The notes under the pieces were generated by a model. It searched no databases, was not told where the DNA came from, and saw only the letters and a program-made list of their open reading frames with translations. This document shows, in pieces, positions 17,445-28,316 of a DNA stretch of 64,000 nucleotides (position 1 is its first letter; each line of letters starts with the position of its first letter). Both the position numbers and the translations under genes were made by a program. Source of the DNA: Asanoa sp. WMMD1127 (GTDB taxonomy: Bacteria > Actinomycetota > Actinomycetes > Mycobacteriales > Micromonosporaceae); assembly GCF_029626225.1 (NCBI RefSeq), contig NZ_JARUBP010000001.1, positions 1,116,001-1,180,000 of the forward strand, given 5' to 3'.

Positions 17445-17806
17445 CGGGGGTTGACCCTCGCCTCGACACGCTCGAGCGCCTGCGCGTACTCCCTGTGGTC
17501 AGCGTGCATCGCCGCCGCGATCCGCAGGTGGGTCAGCGCCTCGGTGCTCCGGCCCTGCCGCTCCAGCGTGCGACCCAGCACGTGGTGCGCGTAGTGGTCG
17601 CTCGGGTCGCGCTCCACCAGCGCCCGCAGCTGCGCCTCGGCCCGGCCGAGCTGGGCCGTCTGGAAGTAGGCGCGCGCCAGCAGCTGCCGCACCGAGGCGT
17701 TGTCGGGCTCGGCCTCGATGATCGGCTCGAGCAGGCGCACCGCCTCGGTCGGGTCACCGGCTTCGAAGAACAGGTTCGCCCGGCGGTACTCCTCCAGGAG
17801 ATCCAT
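17441..17806 (-). CDS. Tetratricopeptide repeat protein
   Basis: 121 residues containing about three TPR units (EEYRRANLFFEAGDPTEAVR; ASVRQLLARAYFQTAQLGRA; YAHHVLGRTLERQGRSTEAL), a helical scaffold for protein binding. The start at 17806 is fixed by GGAGGTGG immediately upstream. It is translationally coupled to the Smr gene that follows. A TPR-Smr gene pair with this layout recurs in actinomycetes, by general knowledge; a shared function is inference. Confidence 0.88.
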   Translation of the reverse strand: MDLLEEYRRANLFFEAGDPTEAVRLLEPIIEAEPDNASVRQLLARAYFQTAQLGRAEAQLRALVERDPSDHYAHHVLGRTLERQGRSTEALTHLRIAAAMHADHREYAQALERVEARVNPR

Positions 17807-17823
17807 TGCCACCTCCAGCTTCG

Positions 17824-18576
17824 TCAGGGCCGCCGCAGCGACCACGCGCGCACACCACCGAGGATGCCGGCGGTGTTCGGCACCACGACCACGTCGTCAC
17901 CCATGCGGGTCAGCTGCTCCGGCCGGATCAGCCGCGAGTTGCCTCCGCCGAGGTAGAGCCGGTCCCAGAGGAAGACCGGCCGCAGGCCCTCGACCACCGT
18001 GCGGACCCGCCGCGACCAGAACGCGTCGCCGAGCCGGCGACGTTCGTGCTCACCGATGTACGTGTCGTAACTCATGCCCCAACGCACCGGCGCCTGGGAG
18101 AATTCCAGGTGCGGCGCGAGCGCCCCGCCGTCGAAGAGCGCGCAGCCGAGCCCGGTGCCCAGCGTGATCACGAGTTCCAGACCGGCCCCGGCGACCACAC
18201 CCGCCCCGTGCACCTCGGCGTCGTTGAGCACCAGCACCGGCGTGCCGAACGCCTCGGCGAGCCCGGCCTGCGCGTCGAAGCCGGACCACTCGGTGACCAG
18301 GTCAGGGTCCACCTTCGTACGCGGGCCGGATCGGGTCACATAGTGCGGTGTCGCCACCACCACGCCGTGCCGGATCATGCCCGGCATCCCCACGGTGACC
18401 CGGTCGGCCGTGGGCAGCCGGGCGCCGAGATCGAGCAGGGTCTTCACGAAGAGCGAGGTCGGCAGGGGGTACGGCGTCGGCACGCGCATCGGTCGGGCCT
18501 TCATCGTGCCCGCCTCGTCGAGCACCGAGGCCTTGATCCCGCCGCCCCCGCAGTCGATCGCCAACGTCGTCGCCAC
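17824..18576 (-). CDS. ROK family protein, polyphosphate-glucokinase-like
   Basis: 250 residues, the length of actinobacterial PpgK. ASKHA-fold motifs: phosphate-1 loop AIDCGGGGIKASVLD at the N-terminus, VLNDAEVHGAG (catalytic Asp), phosphate-2 LVITLGTGLGCALF, and adenosine-type LYLGGGNSRLI. PpgK phosphorylates glucose with polyphosphate or ATP. The zinc-binding motif of ROK repressors is absent, as expected for PpgK. Compared with textbook PpgK the phosphate-1 loop is GGGGIK rather than GGSGIK, so substrate should not be assumed. GTG 18576 was chosen because the fold starts right there. Confidence 0.82.
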   Translation of the reverse strand: MATTLAIDCGGGGIKASVLDEAGTMKARPMRVPTPYPLPTSLFVKTLLDLGARLPTADRVTVGMPGMIRHGVVVATPHYVTRSGPRTKVDPDLVTEWSGFDAQAGLAEAFGTPVLVLNDAEVHGAGVVAGAGLELVITLGTGLGCALFDGGALAPHLEFSQAPVRWGMSYDTYIGEHERRRLGDAFWSRRVRTVVEGLRPVFLWDRLYLGGGNSRLIRPEQLTRMGDDVVVVPNTAGILGGVRAWSLRRP

Positions 18577-18656
18577 CCGCTCAGTCTGCCGGTATCGAGG
18601 GCGTCGCACTAAACGGAGCGCAAGATCGACGACTCCCCGGCTACCCTTTAGGCGCC

Positions 18657-20279
<1,623 letters not shown>

Positions 20280-20281
20280 GC

Positions 20282-20308
20282 TTGACTTATATAACCGGCT
20301 GCTAGACA
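20282..20308 (+). promoter_or_regulatory. Promoter of the ArsR regulator, leaderless type
   Basis: TTGACT at 20282-20287 and TAGACA at 20303-20308 are 15 bases apart, and the GTG start at 20317 is 8 bases past the -10, so the mRNA probably begins at or next to the start codon. An AT-rich block (TTATATAA, 20286-20293) in the spacer and short inverted GACT/AGTC ends (20284 and 20308) make an autorepressor site plausible. Confidence 0.5.
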
Positions 20309-20316
20309 GTCGAGGC

Positions 20317-20652
20317 GTGCACGCGTTCGACGTCCTCGGCGACCCCGTCCGGCGACGGATCCTGGAGCTGCTGGCCGACGGGGAGCTCGCCGCCGGCGAG
20401 ATCGGCGCGGTCGTCCAGGCGGAGTTCGGCATCTCGCAACCCGCCGTCTCGCAACACCTCCGGGTGCTTCGCGACAACGGCTTCACCACCGTCCGTGCGG
20501 TCGGCACCCGCCGGCTCTATGCGGTCGACGCGACCCCGCTCCGAGAGGTTGATGCCTGGTTGGACCGTTATCGCCGCTTCTGGGAGCAGCGGCTGGACGC
20601 GCTGGAGACCGAGCTGGCTCGCGGCCGGCGGGAGCGCCGCGAGTCCCGCTAG
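20317..20652 (+). CDS. ArsR-family transcriptional regulator
   Basis: 111 residues. Winged helix begins at once (HAFDVLGDPVRRRILELLADGELAAGEI) with recognition helix QPAVSQHLRVLRDNGFTTVR and wing GTRRLYAVD, then a C-terminal helix with WLDRYRRFWEQRLDAL, the SdpR/PhlF-less subtype without metal-binding Cys. It heads a plus-strand run with an FMN reductase and a DrrAB-like exporter and is the likely local repressor. GTG 20317 is the only sensible start; no Shine-Dalgarno has room, which matches the leaderless promoter. Confidence 0.92.
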   Translation: MHAFDVLGDPVRRRILELLADGELAAGEIGAVVQAEFGISQPAVSQHLRVLRDNGFTTVRAVGTRRLYAVDATPLREVDAWLDRYRRFWEQRLDALETELARGRRERRESR

Positions 20653-20706
20653 ATCGGATCTAGCGTGGCGTCTCGCGCCTTCCCTGTGAGAGGGGAGGTG
20701 GTCACC

Positions 20707-21279
20707 ATGACCCTGGTCGCGGCGCCGTTGCGGTTGGCGGTGATCATCGGGAGCACCCGCGAGGGCCGGGTCGGCGATCGGATCGCCCGCTGGTTCGTGG
20801 CACATGCTTCGCGGCGCACCGAGGTTTCGGTCTGCGTCATCGATCTGGCCGAGTTCGCGTTTCCCACCGGCTACCCGGCCCGGGCGACGCCGCAGATGTC
20901 GGCGTTCGCCGCCGAGGTCGACCGCGCCGACGCGTTCGTCGTGGTCACCCCGGAGTACAACCACAGCTTTCCCGCCTCGCTCAAGCAGGCGATCGACTTC
21001 GCCTACGACGAGTGGCACGCGAAACCGGTCGGCTTCGTGTCGTACGGCTGCCGTTCCGCCGGCCAGCACGCGGTCGACCAGCTCCGCACGGTCTTCACCG
21101 CCCTGCACGTGGTGAGCGTGCGCGACGGGGTCGGCGTCGACCTGCTCGACGGCGACGACCTCGAAGCCCGGCTGGCTGAGGAGATCCCGGTGCAGGCCGC
21201 CCAGGTGCTGCTCGACCAGCTCTGCTGGTGGGGCCGCACGCTCCGGGACGGCCGCGCCGCCCATCCCTATGTCTCGTGA
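20707..21279 (+). CDS. NADPH-dependent FMN reductase family protein
   Basis: 190 residues, flavodoxin-like fold. The flavin phosphate loop is GSTREGRVGDRIARW; the second flavin contact is VVTPEYNHSFPASLKQAIDF, nearly invariant in NAD(P)H:FMN/quinone reductases such as ChrR and azoreductases. The later SYGCRSAGQHAVDQLR is also typical. It should reduce quinones, azo compounds or free FMN. A GGAGGTG lies before ATG 20707. It sits between the ArsR gene and the exporter genes on one strand, so it may be part of a redox or xenobiotic response. Confidence 0.92.
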   Translation: MTLVAAPLRLAVIIGSTREGRVGDRIARWFVAHASRRTEVSVCVIDLAEFAFPTGYPARATPQMSAFAAEVDRADAFVVVTPEYNHSFPASLKQAIDFAYDEWHAKPVGFVSYGCRSAGQHAVDQLRTVFTALHVVSVRDGVGVDLLDGDDLEARLAEEIPVQAAQVLLDQLCWWGRTLRDGRAAHPYVS

Positions 21280-21318
21280 ACCGAACTTGTCTCGTGAACT
21301 GATCTGGAGGGAACCATC

Positions 21319-22329
21319 ATGAGCGACCGCCCAACCGGCCCCGCGATCGAGGCTGCGGGCCTGGTCAAGACGTTCGGCGAAACCCGCGCCCTCGACGGCA
21401 TCGACCTGTCGGTCCCGGCCGGCAGCGTCTACGGCCTGCTCGGGCCCAACGGCGCCGGCAAGACCACGGCCGTCCGGGTGCTGGCCACGCTGACCCGCCC
21501 CGACGGCGGCACGGCCCGCGTCTTCGGCCACGACGTGGTCCGCGAGGCCGACGCCGTGCGGAGCAAGGTCAGCATGACCGGCCAGTACGCCTCGGTCGAC
21601 GAGGACCTGACCGGCCTCGAGAATCTCGTGCTGCTGGGCCGCCTGCTCGGCCACCGCAAGGCGGCCGCCAAGTCCCGCGCCGAGGAGCTGCTGGCCGCGT
21701 TCGGGCTGACCGACGCGACGGACCGCCAGGTGAAGAAATACTCAGGTGGCATGCGGCGGCGGATCGACATCGCCGCGAGCATCCTCAACACCCCTGAGCT
21801 GCTCTTCCTCGACGAGCCGACCACTGGTCTCGACCCGCGCAGCCGCAGCCAGGTGTGGGAGATCATCCGCGGGGTCGTCGCGCACGGCACGACGGTGCTG
21901 CTGACCACGCAGTACCTCGACGAGGCCGACCGGCTGGCGTCCCGGATCGCCGTGGTCGACCACGGCAAGGTGATCGCCGAGGGCACGCCCGGCGAGCTGA
22001 AGTCGTCGATCGGCTCCGGCACCGTCCACGTGCGACTGCGCGACGCGGCCACCCGGCCCAAGGCGCAGGAGGTGCTGGCGCGGGCGCTCGGCGCCGCCGT
22101 CGAGCCCGAGGCCGACCCGGTCTCGCTCAGCGCGCGGGTCGACGGCTCCGACTTCGAGGCGAGCAACCAGGCCGCGCGGGCGCTGTCCGAGCTGGCCGCC
22201 GCCGGCATCGTCGTCGACGACTTCTCACTGGGTCAGCCGAGCCTCGACGAGGTGTTCCTGGCGCTGACCGACCACCCCGCCGTTCCCGCCGCTTCGGCTT
22301 CCGACTCTGAGATGGAGACCGTCCGATGA
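21319..22329 (+). CDS. Drug-exporter ABC ATPase, DrrA-like
   Basis: 336 residues. Walker [11 protein letters not shown]-loop region [12 protein letters not shown], signature [12 protein letters not shown], Walker [18 protein letters not shown]-loop [14 protein letters not shown]. The C-terminal extension with [11 protein letters not shown] is the GATE-like end shared by daunorubicin-resistance DrrA proteins. Stop codon overlaps the start of the permease gene (ATGA). Good ribosome site GGAGGG before ATG 21319. Together with the next gene it should export a hydrophobic compound. Confidence 0.94.
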   Translation: MSDRPTGPAIEAAGLVKTFGETRALDGIDLSVPAGSVYGLLGPNGAGKTTAVRVLATLTRPDGGTARVFGHDVVREADAVRSKVSMTGQYASVDEDLTGLENLVLLGRLLGHRKAAAKSRAEELLAAFGLTDATDRQVKKYSGGMRRRIDIAASILNTPELLFLDEPTTGLDPRSRSQVWEIIRGVVAHGTTVLLTTQYLDEADRLASRIAVVDHGKVIAEGTPGELKSSIGSGTVHVRLRDAATRPKAQEVLARALGAAVEPEADPVSLSARVDGSDFEASNQAARALSELAAAGIVVDDFSLGQPSLDEVFLALTDHPAVPAASASDSEMETVR

Positions 22330-23174
22330 GCACGACCACCTCTTCCGACCTGCAGACCGTCTTCGTCCCGTCGCCCGAGACGCTGGGTGCGGTCCTCGCG
22401 CCCGGTGCCCGACCGCCAAGGCCGAGCGCCTGGTCGGCCTCGGTCACGTTCGGCTGGCGGGCGATGCTGAAGATCAAGCACGTACCCGAGCAGCTCTTCG
22501 ACGTCACCGCCTTCCCGATCATCATGACGCTGATGTTCACCTACCTGTTCGGCGGGGCGCTGGCCGGCAGCACGGGCGCCTACCTGCAGTTCTTCCTGCC
22601 CGGCATCATGGTCACCAGCGTCGTGATGATCACGATGTACACCGGCATCGGCCTCAACATCGACATCGAGAAGGGCGTCTTCGACCGCTTCCGTACGCTG
22701 CCCGTCTGGCGCCCGTCAGCCCTGGTCGGCATGATCTTCGGCGACGTCCTCCGCTACGTGCTGGCCGCCCTGGTCATCCTCGGCGTAGGCCTGATCCTCG
22801 GCTTCCGGCCCGACGGCGGCGTGCTCGGCGTGGCCGCGGGCATCGGCCTGCTGGTCGTCTTCTCGTTCGCGTTCTCCTGGGTCTGGACGATGTTCGGCCT
22901 GGTCCTGCGCAGCGAGAAGTCGGTCATGGGCGTCAGCATGCTGGTGCTGTTCCCGCTGACCTTCCTGAGCAACGTCTTCGTGGAGCCCTCGACGATGCCC
23001 GGTTGGCTGCAGGCCTTCGTCAAGGTCAACCCGATCACCCACCTCGTGGCCGCGATCCGCTCGGTGATGTCCGGCTCGCCGGACGCCTCGAACATCATGT
23101 GGACCCTGCTGTGGAGCGCCGGCTTCGTGGTCGTCTTCGGCTTCCTCACGATGTACCGCTACAACCGCAGGTAG
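22326..23174 (+). CDS. ABC-2 type permease, DrrB-like
   Basis: 282 residues with six predicted transmembrane helices and the ABC-2 features ([67 protein letters not shown]). It pairs with the upstream ATPase, whose last codons overlap its start. A long hairpin terminator follows the stop, so the run from ArsR to here ends there. Confidence 0.94.
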   Translation: MSTTTSSDLQTVFVPSPETLGAVLAPGARPPRPSAWSASVTFGWRAMLKIKHVPEQLFDVTAFPIIMTLMFTYLFGGALAGSTGAYLQFFLPGIMVTSVVMITMYTGIGLNIDIEKGVFDRFRTLPVWRPSALVGMIFGDVLRYVLAALVILGVGLILGFRPDGGVLGVAAGIGLLVVFSFAFSWVWTMFGLVLRSEKSVMGVSMLVLFPLTFLSNVFVEPSTMPGWLQAFVKVNPITHLVAAIRSVMSGSPDASNIMWTLLWSAGFVVVFGFLTMYRYNRR

Positions 23175-23187
23175 CTGCCTCTTTGAC

Positions 23188-23220
23188 GACGGCCCCCGCG
23201 CAGCACGCGCGGGGGCCGTC
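23188..23220 (+). terminator. Terminator of the DrrAB-like operon
   Basis: Perfect 14-bp stem (23188-23201 with 23207-23220) and a 5-base loop, 13 bases after the permease stop. Confidence 0.8.
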
Positions 23221-23246
23221 GCCGTGTCGCGCCTTGTGTATAGCGT

Positions 23247-23573
23247 CAGGCAGTCGCGGGTAGCGCGGCTCGCGCCCGGCGCGACCGGACGCCTTGCCCG
23301 CGACGCCTTTGGCCTTGTCCCACAGGCGTCAGGGCAATCGCCGGGTAGCGACGGATCGCGCCCGGCGCGATCAGACGCCTGGCCCGTCACGCCTTGCCAC
23401 GGGCCTTGTCCCACAGGCGTGAGGCAGTCGCAGGGTAGCGACGGCTCCTGGCCCACGGTGCCTTGCCACCGGCCCTGTGCCACGGGCGTGAGCCAGTCGC
23501 CGTGTAGCGGCGGATCGCGCCCGGCGCGATCGGACGCCTGGCCCGCGAGCCGCCGGCCTAGTCCTACAGGTGC
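23247..23573. repeat. Degenerate tandem array matching the 3' end of the adjacent gene
   Basis: Four head-to-tail units: 23247-23329, 23330-23420, 23421-23489 (internal deletion) and 23490-23573. Each starts with a CAGGCAGTCG-like block followed by GGGTAGCG, mostly then a 17-bp odd palindrome (ATCGCGCC-C-GGCGCGAT type at 23355 and 23513), and ends in CCACAGGCGT-like sequence. A further diverged partial unit continues past 23573 into the last codons of the ATPase gene. The unit therefore looks copied from that gene's 3' end. The stretch between 23221 and 23563 holds no gene. Confidence 0.8.
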
Positions 23574-26500
23574 CAGGCGGTCGGTGCGGCCGGCGCGTAG
23601 CGGCAGGTGGCGCCCGTCGAGACCGACTCGCGGAAGTGGGTGGCCAGGTCGGGGTGGCGTTCGTCGATCTTCCGCAGGGTGTCGCGGATGCGGGCCGTGA
23701 CCGTCTTGCGGGCCCGTTCGGCCTCGTCGCCCAGGCGGCGGGTGCGGCCGCCGAGGCCCGCCGCCGCGCGTAGCTCGTCGATCAGCGCCTTCCGCTCACT
23801 GTCGAGCGCGGCCAGCTTCGTGTCGTGGCCGCGCTGGGCGGCCAGGTCGATCGCCTCGTCGAGTTGCTCGAGGCGGCGCTTGTAGCGGGCCTTCGCCTCG
23901 TCGTCGAGCACCGGATCGCCGCCCAGCCGGCGGGCGGCCACCAGGTCCGGGCCGGCGGCCGGGTCGAGCAGGACCACCGCCGCGATCTCCTCGCCGGGGT
24001 GGCTCAGCAGCTCGTGCAGGTCGCGCAGGCCCTTGGCGTCGGGCATGTGCACGATCCGGCCGGCGTAGGCCAGCCGCCAGACGTCGCCCTCCCGCCGGAA
24101 CTCGCGTGCCGCGTCCGCGACGACGGAGTCGCCCCCTGACCGGCCGCCGATCCGATGCGCGTCAGCGCCGTCTTCGGCACGGCGGTCGACTTGCGCTGGC
24201 CTGGCCCGGCCGTCGCCGTCGTGGTCGTCAGTGCTCGCCGGGCCGCGCACTGTCCCCACGGCGGCCGCCGGGTCCGTGTCGCTCCACGGCAGCGTCCAGG
24301 CATCGGCCTCGCCGACCGAAACCCCCACGGACGCCGGCCGCACCGCCTGGCCGCCCGGCGCCGTCGAAGCCCCGCCTGCCGCCGCACCCGCCGCGTCCGC
24401 CGCGCGAGCCGGCGCCGGCCGGGTGGCCAGCGCGCGGGCTTCGTCGACGACCTGAACCATATCGAGGACGCCGGCCTCACGCTCCACTTCGGACAGCAGC
24501 GAGCCCGCAGGCTCACCCCGAGCCTGCAACGTCGCCGCCAACCCGAGGCGGGCCAGCACCGACCACGGCCGCGCGCCCATCCGGTCGGAGGCCGCCGCCG
24601 CCCCGGTGAACCCGGCCACCGCCTCATCCCAGCGGCCCTCGGCAGCGTCGACCTTGGCCAGCCAATATTCCACCGGCCCGCTCACGTCGCACCCGTAGAG
24701 CGACACCAGCCACTGCCCCACATGCGGCTCGAACGCCGCGCGGGCCCGCGCGCACAGCTCCGGGTCGCGCGTCAGCACCGCCAGCTCGGCCAACAGCCGC
24801 AGGAACAGCGGCTCCATCCAGCGCGCAGAGCTGCGGTCACCCGCGTCGCGCTCGGCGAGGTGCCGCAGGCCAGGCCCCGGATCGCCCTGCGCCACCGCGG
24901 TCAGCCCGGTCACCAGCGGGTAGTAGGGCGCGTGCGCGGCCGCGCGGACGTCGATGATGCTGGCCGCCTCGGCGAACCGGCCGCGGAGCATGGCGAGCGC
25001 CCAGCGTATGTGCTGGCCCATGTAGGCGTTGTCGTCGTGATCGTGGGTGAAGCTGGCCAGCTCGCGCTGCAGCTCCGCGGCCTCGCCGAACTCGCCGCGC
25101 AGGGTCGCGATGATGCTCCGGTCGACGGCCGACATCATCCGGGCCATCGCCACGTCGAGTTGCTCGGTCATCGCGTGCAGCGCCTGGAGCTGGGCGTAGT
25201 AGCCCTGATCGCCCATCTCGAGCAGCGCCACCCAGCGCAGCGAGGAGGCGAACGCGGCGGTCTGGTGGTCGCCGGAGCGACGGGCAACGGCCTCCATCTC
25301 GGTCAGCAGCGTGGCGCGTTCGCGGGCCAACCCGAGACCCCAGATCGAGTCGTGCCGGCTCCACAGGCTGAACGCCAAGGCCTCGTCGTTGTTGCTGGCG
25401 CGGGCCTCCGCCTCCGTGCGGGCGATCAGGTCGCCGACGAGCCGCTCGCGCGACAGCTCAGCACCCTCCGAGCCGACGAATCGAGCGTGTGCCTCGCGGA
25501 GCAGTGCCAGGATCACGGGCGCGCGGGTGCTGCGCGGGCCGCGGTGCCGCTCAGCTACCAGCGCCACCCGGGCGAGGACGGCCGGCTCGTCGAGGGTGCG
25601 GGCGAGGTCGGCGGCCGCGTCGATCTGAGCCCACGCGTCGTCGCGGGACTTGCCGTGGAAGAGCTCCATCGCGAGGTCGAGCCGGACCATCACCGTGCGG
25701 GCCGGGTCGACCACCCGCTCCAGCGCGCGGCGGAAGTGGTTGAGCGCCTCCTCGGGCGCGAGCCGGCCGGACGCGTCGCGGGCCGCGGCCACGAGGTGCT
25801 CCACCGCGGTGGCGGGGGCAACCACATCACCGGCGGCGTACGCGTGGCGGGCCAGATCGGCCGGGAACAGCCGGCTGCGCAGGGCCGGCGTCTCCTCGAC
25901 GGCCCGGACGACCGCCGCGTGCCGGTTGCGCCGCTCCTCTTCGGACAGTGCGTCGTAGAGCGTTTCGCGCACCAGGTCGTGCCCGAACGCGAACCGCCCG
26001 CCGCCTCGCCCGACCACCAGCCGTGCGGCGATCGCCTGGTCGAGCAGGCGGTCGACCTGTGGCACCGGCGCGAGCAGCACCGCGGCCAGCAGCTGGCGGT
26101 GGAACTCGTGCCCGAGCACCGAAGCGGCGGTGAGCAGCTCGACCAGCGACCCGGGCAGCAGGTCGAGCCGGCGGCGCACCGTGTCGCGTACGCCAGGGGG
26201 AATTGCCGTCAATGAGCCGTCGGCCCGCCAGAGCCGCGCCGTCTGCTCGACGAAGAACGGGTTGCCGCCGGTGCGCCGGTGCACCTCGGCCACCAGCCCC
26301 GCGTCGGGCGCCCGGGCCGCCACCCGCTCGATCAGCGCGCCCACCTCGGCCGGCTCGAGCCCGGTCAGCGTGAGCGTGGTGGCCTTGGCCTGCAGGGGCA
26401 GCAGCAGCGGCCGCAGTGGGTGGTCGACGGCTTCGACCTCGACGTCGCGGTAGGTGCCGACGAGCAGGAGCCGCTCGAACCACGTGTGCTGCGCGGCGAA

Positions 26501-26971
26501 CTCGAGCATGCGCAGCGACGCGGGGTCGGCCCAGTGCAGGTCGTCGAAGACCACCATGACCGGCGCGTGCTGGGAGGCGGCGACCAGCGCGGCGGTGACC
26601 CCGTCGTAGAGCGTGAACGCCTCGTCGTCGTCGCTCGTCTTGCCGAGCAGCACGGCCAGCGCGCCGCCGCCGGACTCCTGGATCGCCGCCCACTGCTCGG
26701 GATCGACCTGCCGGCGCAGCCCGCGCAGCGCCTGCACCCAGGGCCAGTAGCCGGGGGCGCTCTCCGAATCCCAGCAGCGCCCGCCGATCACCGTCACGCC
26801 GCGGGCGCGCGCCTGGTCGACCGCCCCGGACACGAGCGTCGTCTTGCCGATGCCGGCCTCGCCGGTGACCAGCACCAACCCGCCGTGGCTATCGGTCACC
26901 CGCTCGATTTCGGCACGCAGCAGCCCGGCGGGGTGCTCCCGCCCGATGACCTCCCCCACCCGGGTCCCCAT
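23564..26971 (-). CDS. Large STAND/LuxR-like AAA ATPase regulator without LuxR HTH
   Basis: 1135 residues. N-terminal ATPase: Walker A TGEAGIGKTT near residue 35-44, Walker B MVVFDDLHWAD, sensor-like LLVGTYRDVE, the layout of MalT/LuxR-type and adenylate-cyclase-associated ATPases. Residues about 350-870 are TPR-like helices (LEEALNHFRRALERV, EAALRW...). A Pro/Ala-rich linker follows, then a C-terminal domain of about 190 residues with FRREGDVWRLAYAGRIVHM and KGLRDLHELLSHPGEEI and a charged coiled coil, which is not the usual LuxR helix-turn-helix. Similar C-termini occur in other actinobacterial ATPases; its role (DNA or ligand contact) is unknown. The last codons lie in a repeat unit that is repeated downstream. 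Confidence 0.85.
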   Translation of the reverse strand: MGTRVGEVIGREHPAGLLRAEIERVTDSHGGLVLVTGEAGIGKTTLVSGAVDQARARGVTVIGGRCWDSESAPGYWPWVQALRGLRRQVDPEQWAAIQESGGGALAVLLGKTSDDDEAFTLYDGVTAALVAASQHAPVMVVFDDLHWADPASLRMLEFAAQHTWFERLLLVGTYRDVEVEAVDHPLRPLLLPLQAKATTLTLTGLEPAEVGALIERVAARAPDAGLVAEVHRRTGGNPFFVEQTARLWRADGSLTAIPPGVRDTVRRRLDLLPGSLVELLTAASVLGHEFHRQLLAAVLLAPVPQVDRLLDQAIAARLVVGRGGGRFAFGHDLVRETLYDALSEEERRNRHAAVVRAVEETPALRSRLFPADLARHAYAAGDVVAPATAVEHLVAAARDASGRLAPEEALNHFRRALERVVDPARTVMVRLDLAMELFHGKSRDDAWAQIDAAADLARTLDEPAVLARVALVAERHRGPRSTRAPVILALLREAHARFVGSEGAELSRERLVGDLIARTEAEARASNNDEALAFSLWSRHDSIWGLGLARERATLLTEMEAVARRSGDHQTAAFASSLRWVALLEMGDQGYYAQLQALHAMTEQLDVAMARMMSAVDRSIIATLRGEFGEAAELQRELASFTHDHDDNAYMGQHIRWALAMLRGRFAEAASIIDVRAAAHAPYYPLVTGLTAVAQGDPGPGLRHLAERDAGDRSSARWMEPLFLRLLAELAVLTRDPELCARARAAFEPHVGQWLVSLYGCDVSGPVEYWLAKVDAAEGRWDEAVAGFTGAAAASDRMGARPWSVLARLGLAATLQARGEPAGSLLSEVEREAGVLDMVQVVDEARALATRPAPARAADAAGAAAGGASTAPGGQAVRPASVGVSVGEADAWTLPWSDTDPAAAVGTVRGPASTDDHDGDGRARPAQVDRRAEDGADAHRIGGRSGGDSVVADAAREFRREGDVWRLAYAGRIVHMPDAKGLRDLHELLSHPGEEIAAVVLLDPAAGPDLVAARRLGGDPVLDDEAKARYKRRLEQLDEAIDLAAQRGHDTKLAALDSERKALIDELRAAAGLGGRTRRLGDEAERARKTVTARIRDTLRKIDERHPDLATHFRESVSTGATCRYAPAAPTAWHL

Positions 26972-27016
26972 GACCCCTAGACGGTATCGGAAGCCACCGA
27001 CACATTTAGGTCCGCG

Positions 27017-28240
27017 TTACGCGAGGAGGCCGGGGTAGAGCAGGGCCAGTTGATGCGGGTACGCGGCGATGAGGCGGAGTTCGTCGTCGGTGAGCGGCCG
27101 GCCCGTGGCGGCGTTGCACAGCTGCACCAGCTTGAAGGTCAACTCCGGCTCCGCGACCTCGATGCCCAGCCCGTCGATGACGTGCCGGAAGCCGGCCATG
27201 CCGCCGTACTCCCCCGTCAGCACGACCCGACCCGTCTGCGCGTGCCAGTCGGTCGGGAAGGGGCCGAGCACCTCCTCGTCGTACAACTCGTAGTTGCGAT
27301 GGTCTTTGAGCGCCCCGTCGGCGTGGATGCCGGACTCGTGCGCGAAGGCGTTGCGCCCGACGCCGGGCTGGTTGATGGGCAAGGGCTGACCGAAGGCGTA
27401 CGCCGCCCAGAACGCGAAGCGCCGCGCCCACGTGAGGTCGAGCGGGTCACCGATCTCCACCCGGTCCTCGACGCCGAAGCCGTTGCGCAGCGCGAGGATC
27501 GTCGAGACCAGGTCGGCGTTGCCGGAACGCTCGCCGATCCCGTTGACACAGGTGTTGATCCAGGCGTCCTGGCCGGCCTCGAGGTCGCCGAGCGCGCCGG
27601 CCACGGAGTTGGCCACCGCCATGCCGAGGTCGTTGTGGCAGTGGGTCTCGACCGGCATGCCGACGGTGCTGGCCAGCTTGGCGAAGCGCTCCCCGATCCG
27701 GCCCGGGGTGTCGCCGCCGATCGTGTCGCAGTAGCGCACCCGGTCCGCCCCAGCCTCCTTGGCCGCCAGCGCGAACTCGGTGAGGAACGCGAAGTCGGTC
27801 CGCGACCCGTCCTCGGCGTTGACGCCGACGGTGGCGACGCCCGCCTGCTTGGCCGCCCGCACGGCACCGACCATCTCCGCGATCACCGCCGCGCGGTCGA
27901 ACCTGCCCTTGAACTTGTTGCGCAGCATCTGGTCGCTGGTCGAGATCGACAAGTTGTAGTGCCGGAGCCCCAGCGGCGCGGCCTTCTCCACGTCGCCGGC
28001 CACCGCCCTGGTCCAGCCGGAGAGCCGCAGGTCCCCGAACGCGCCGGCCTCGGCCAGCGCCACCTGCGCCCGCACATAGGGCACCTCGTGGAAGAGGAAC
28101 GGGAAGCCGATCTCGGACTGCGCGACGCCGAGCTTGCCCAGGTAGAAGTTGACCATCGTCTTGCCGAACTTGGACAGCCCGGTCCGAGCCGTCTGCACGC
28201 CGTCCCGGTTGGTGACGTCGAGGAAATGGATGCGTGGCAT
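27017..28240 (-). CDS. DRE-TIM condensing enzyme, Re-citrate synthase / homocitrate synthase-like
   Basis: 407 residues, a single HMGL-like TIM barrel without the LeuA regulatory domain. The first strand reads HFLDVTNRDGVQTAR, where typical LeuA/NifV have D-x-T-L-R-D-G-E/N-Q; metal ligands are in ETHCHNDLGMAVANS and the flexible loop in NGIGERSGNADL; RFDRAAVIAEMV, RYCDTIGGDTPGR and HESGIHADG also fit. The N-R-D-G-V-Q start and the long run NFYLGKLGVAQSEIGFPF resemble, from memory, the clostridial Re-citrate synthases that condense acetyl-CoA with oxaloacetate. Homocitrate or citramalate synthesis remain possible. It is divergent from a citrate-synthase-fold gene, which favours a citrate-type reaction. 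ATG 28240 was chosen over ATG 28276 because GAGG precedes it and the barrel starts there. Confidence 0.82.
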   Translation of the reverse strand: MPRIHFLDVTNRDGVQTARTGLSKFGKTMVNFYLGKLGVAQSEIGFPFLFHEVPYVRAQVALAEAGAFGDLRLSGWTRAVAGDVEKAAPLGLRHYNLSISTSDQMLRNKFKGRFDRAAVIAEMVGAVRAAKQAGVATVGVNAEDGSRTDFAFLTEFALAAKEAGADRVRYCDTIGGDTPGRIGERFAKLASTVGMPVETHCHNDLGMAVANSVAGALGDLEAGQDAWINTCVNGIGERSGNADLVSTILALRNGFGVEDRVEIGDPLDLTWARRFAFWAAYAFGQPLPINQPGVGRNAFAHESGIHADGALKDHRNYELYDEEVLGPFPTDWHAQTGRVVLTGEYGGMAGFRHVIDGLGIEVAEPELTFKLVQLCNAATGRPLTDDELRLIAAYPHQLALLYPGLLA

Positions 28241-28271
28241 AACCTCAGGTTGACACTGAAGGTTGCGTGCG

Positions 28272-28293
28272 GTCAACGTTGACTAAAATCAAC
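28272..28293. promoter_or_regulatory. Overlapping inverted repeats in the divergent promoter region
   Basis: GTCAACGTTGAC at 28272-28283 is a perfect 12-bp palindrome and shares its right half with GTTGA-N6-TCAAC (28278-28293). They lie between the two condensing-enzyme genes; TTGACT at 28279 could be the -35 of the plus-strand gene. The helix-turn-helix of the HTH-citrate synthase is an obvious candidate binder. Confidence 0.5.
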
Positions 28294-28316
28294 ATGCGAA
28301 GTTGTACGGAGGCACG

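Noticed and set aside
23188-23573. Rho-independent style hairpins of the repeat array as a row of terminators
   Set aside because: Only the first hairpin is a simple terminator; the palindromes further on vary and are part of repeat units, so they are reported as repeats.
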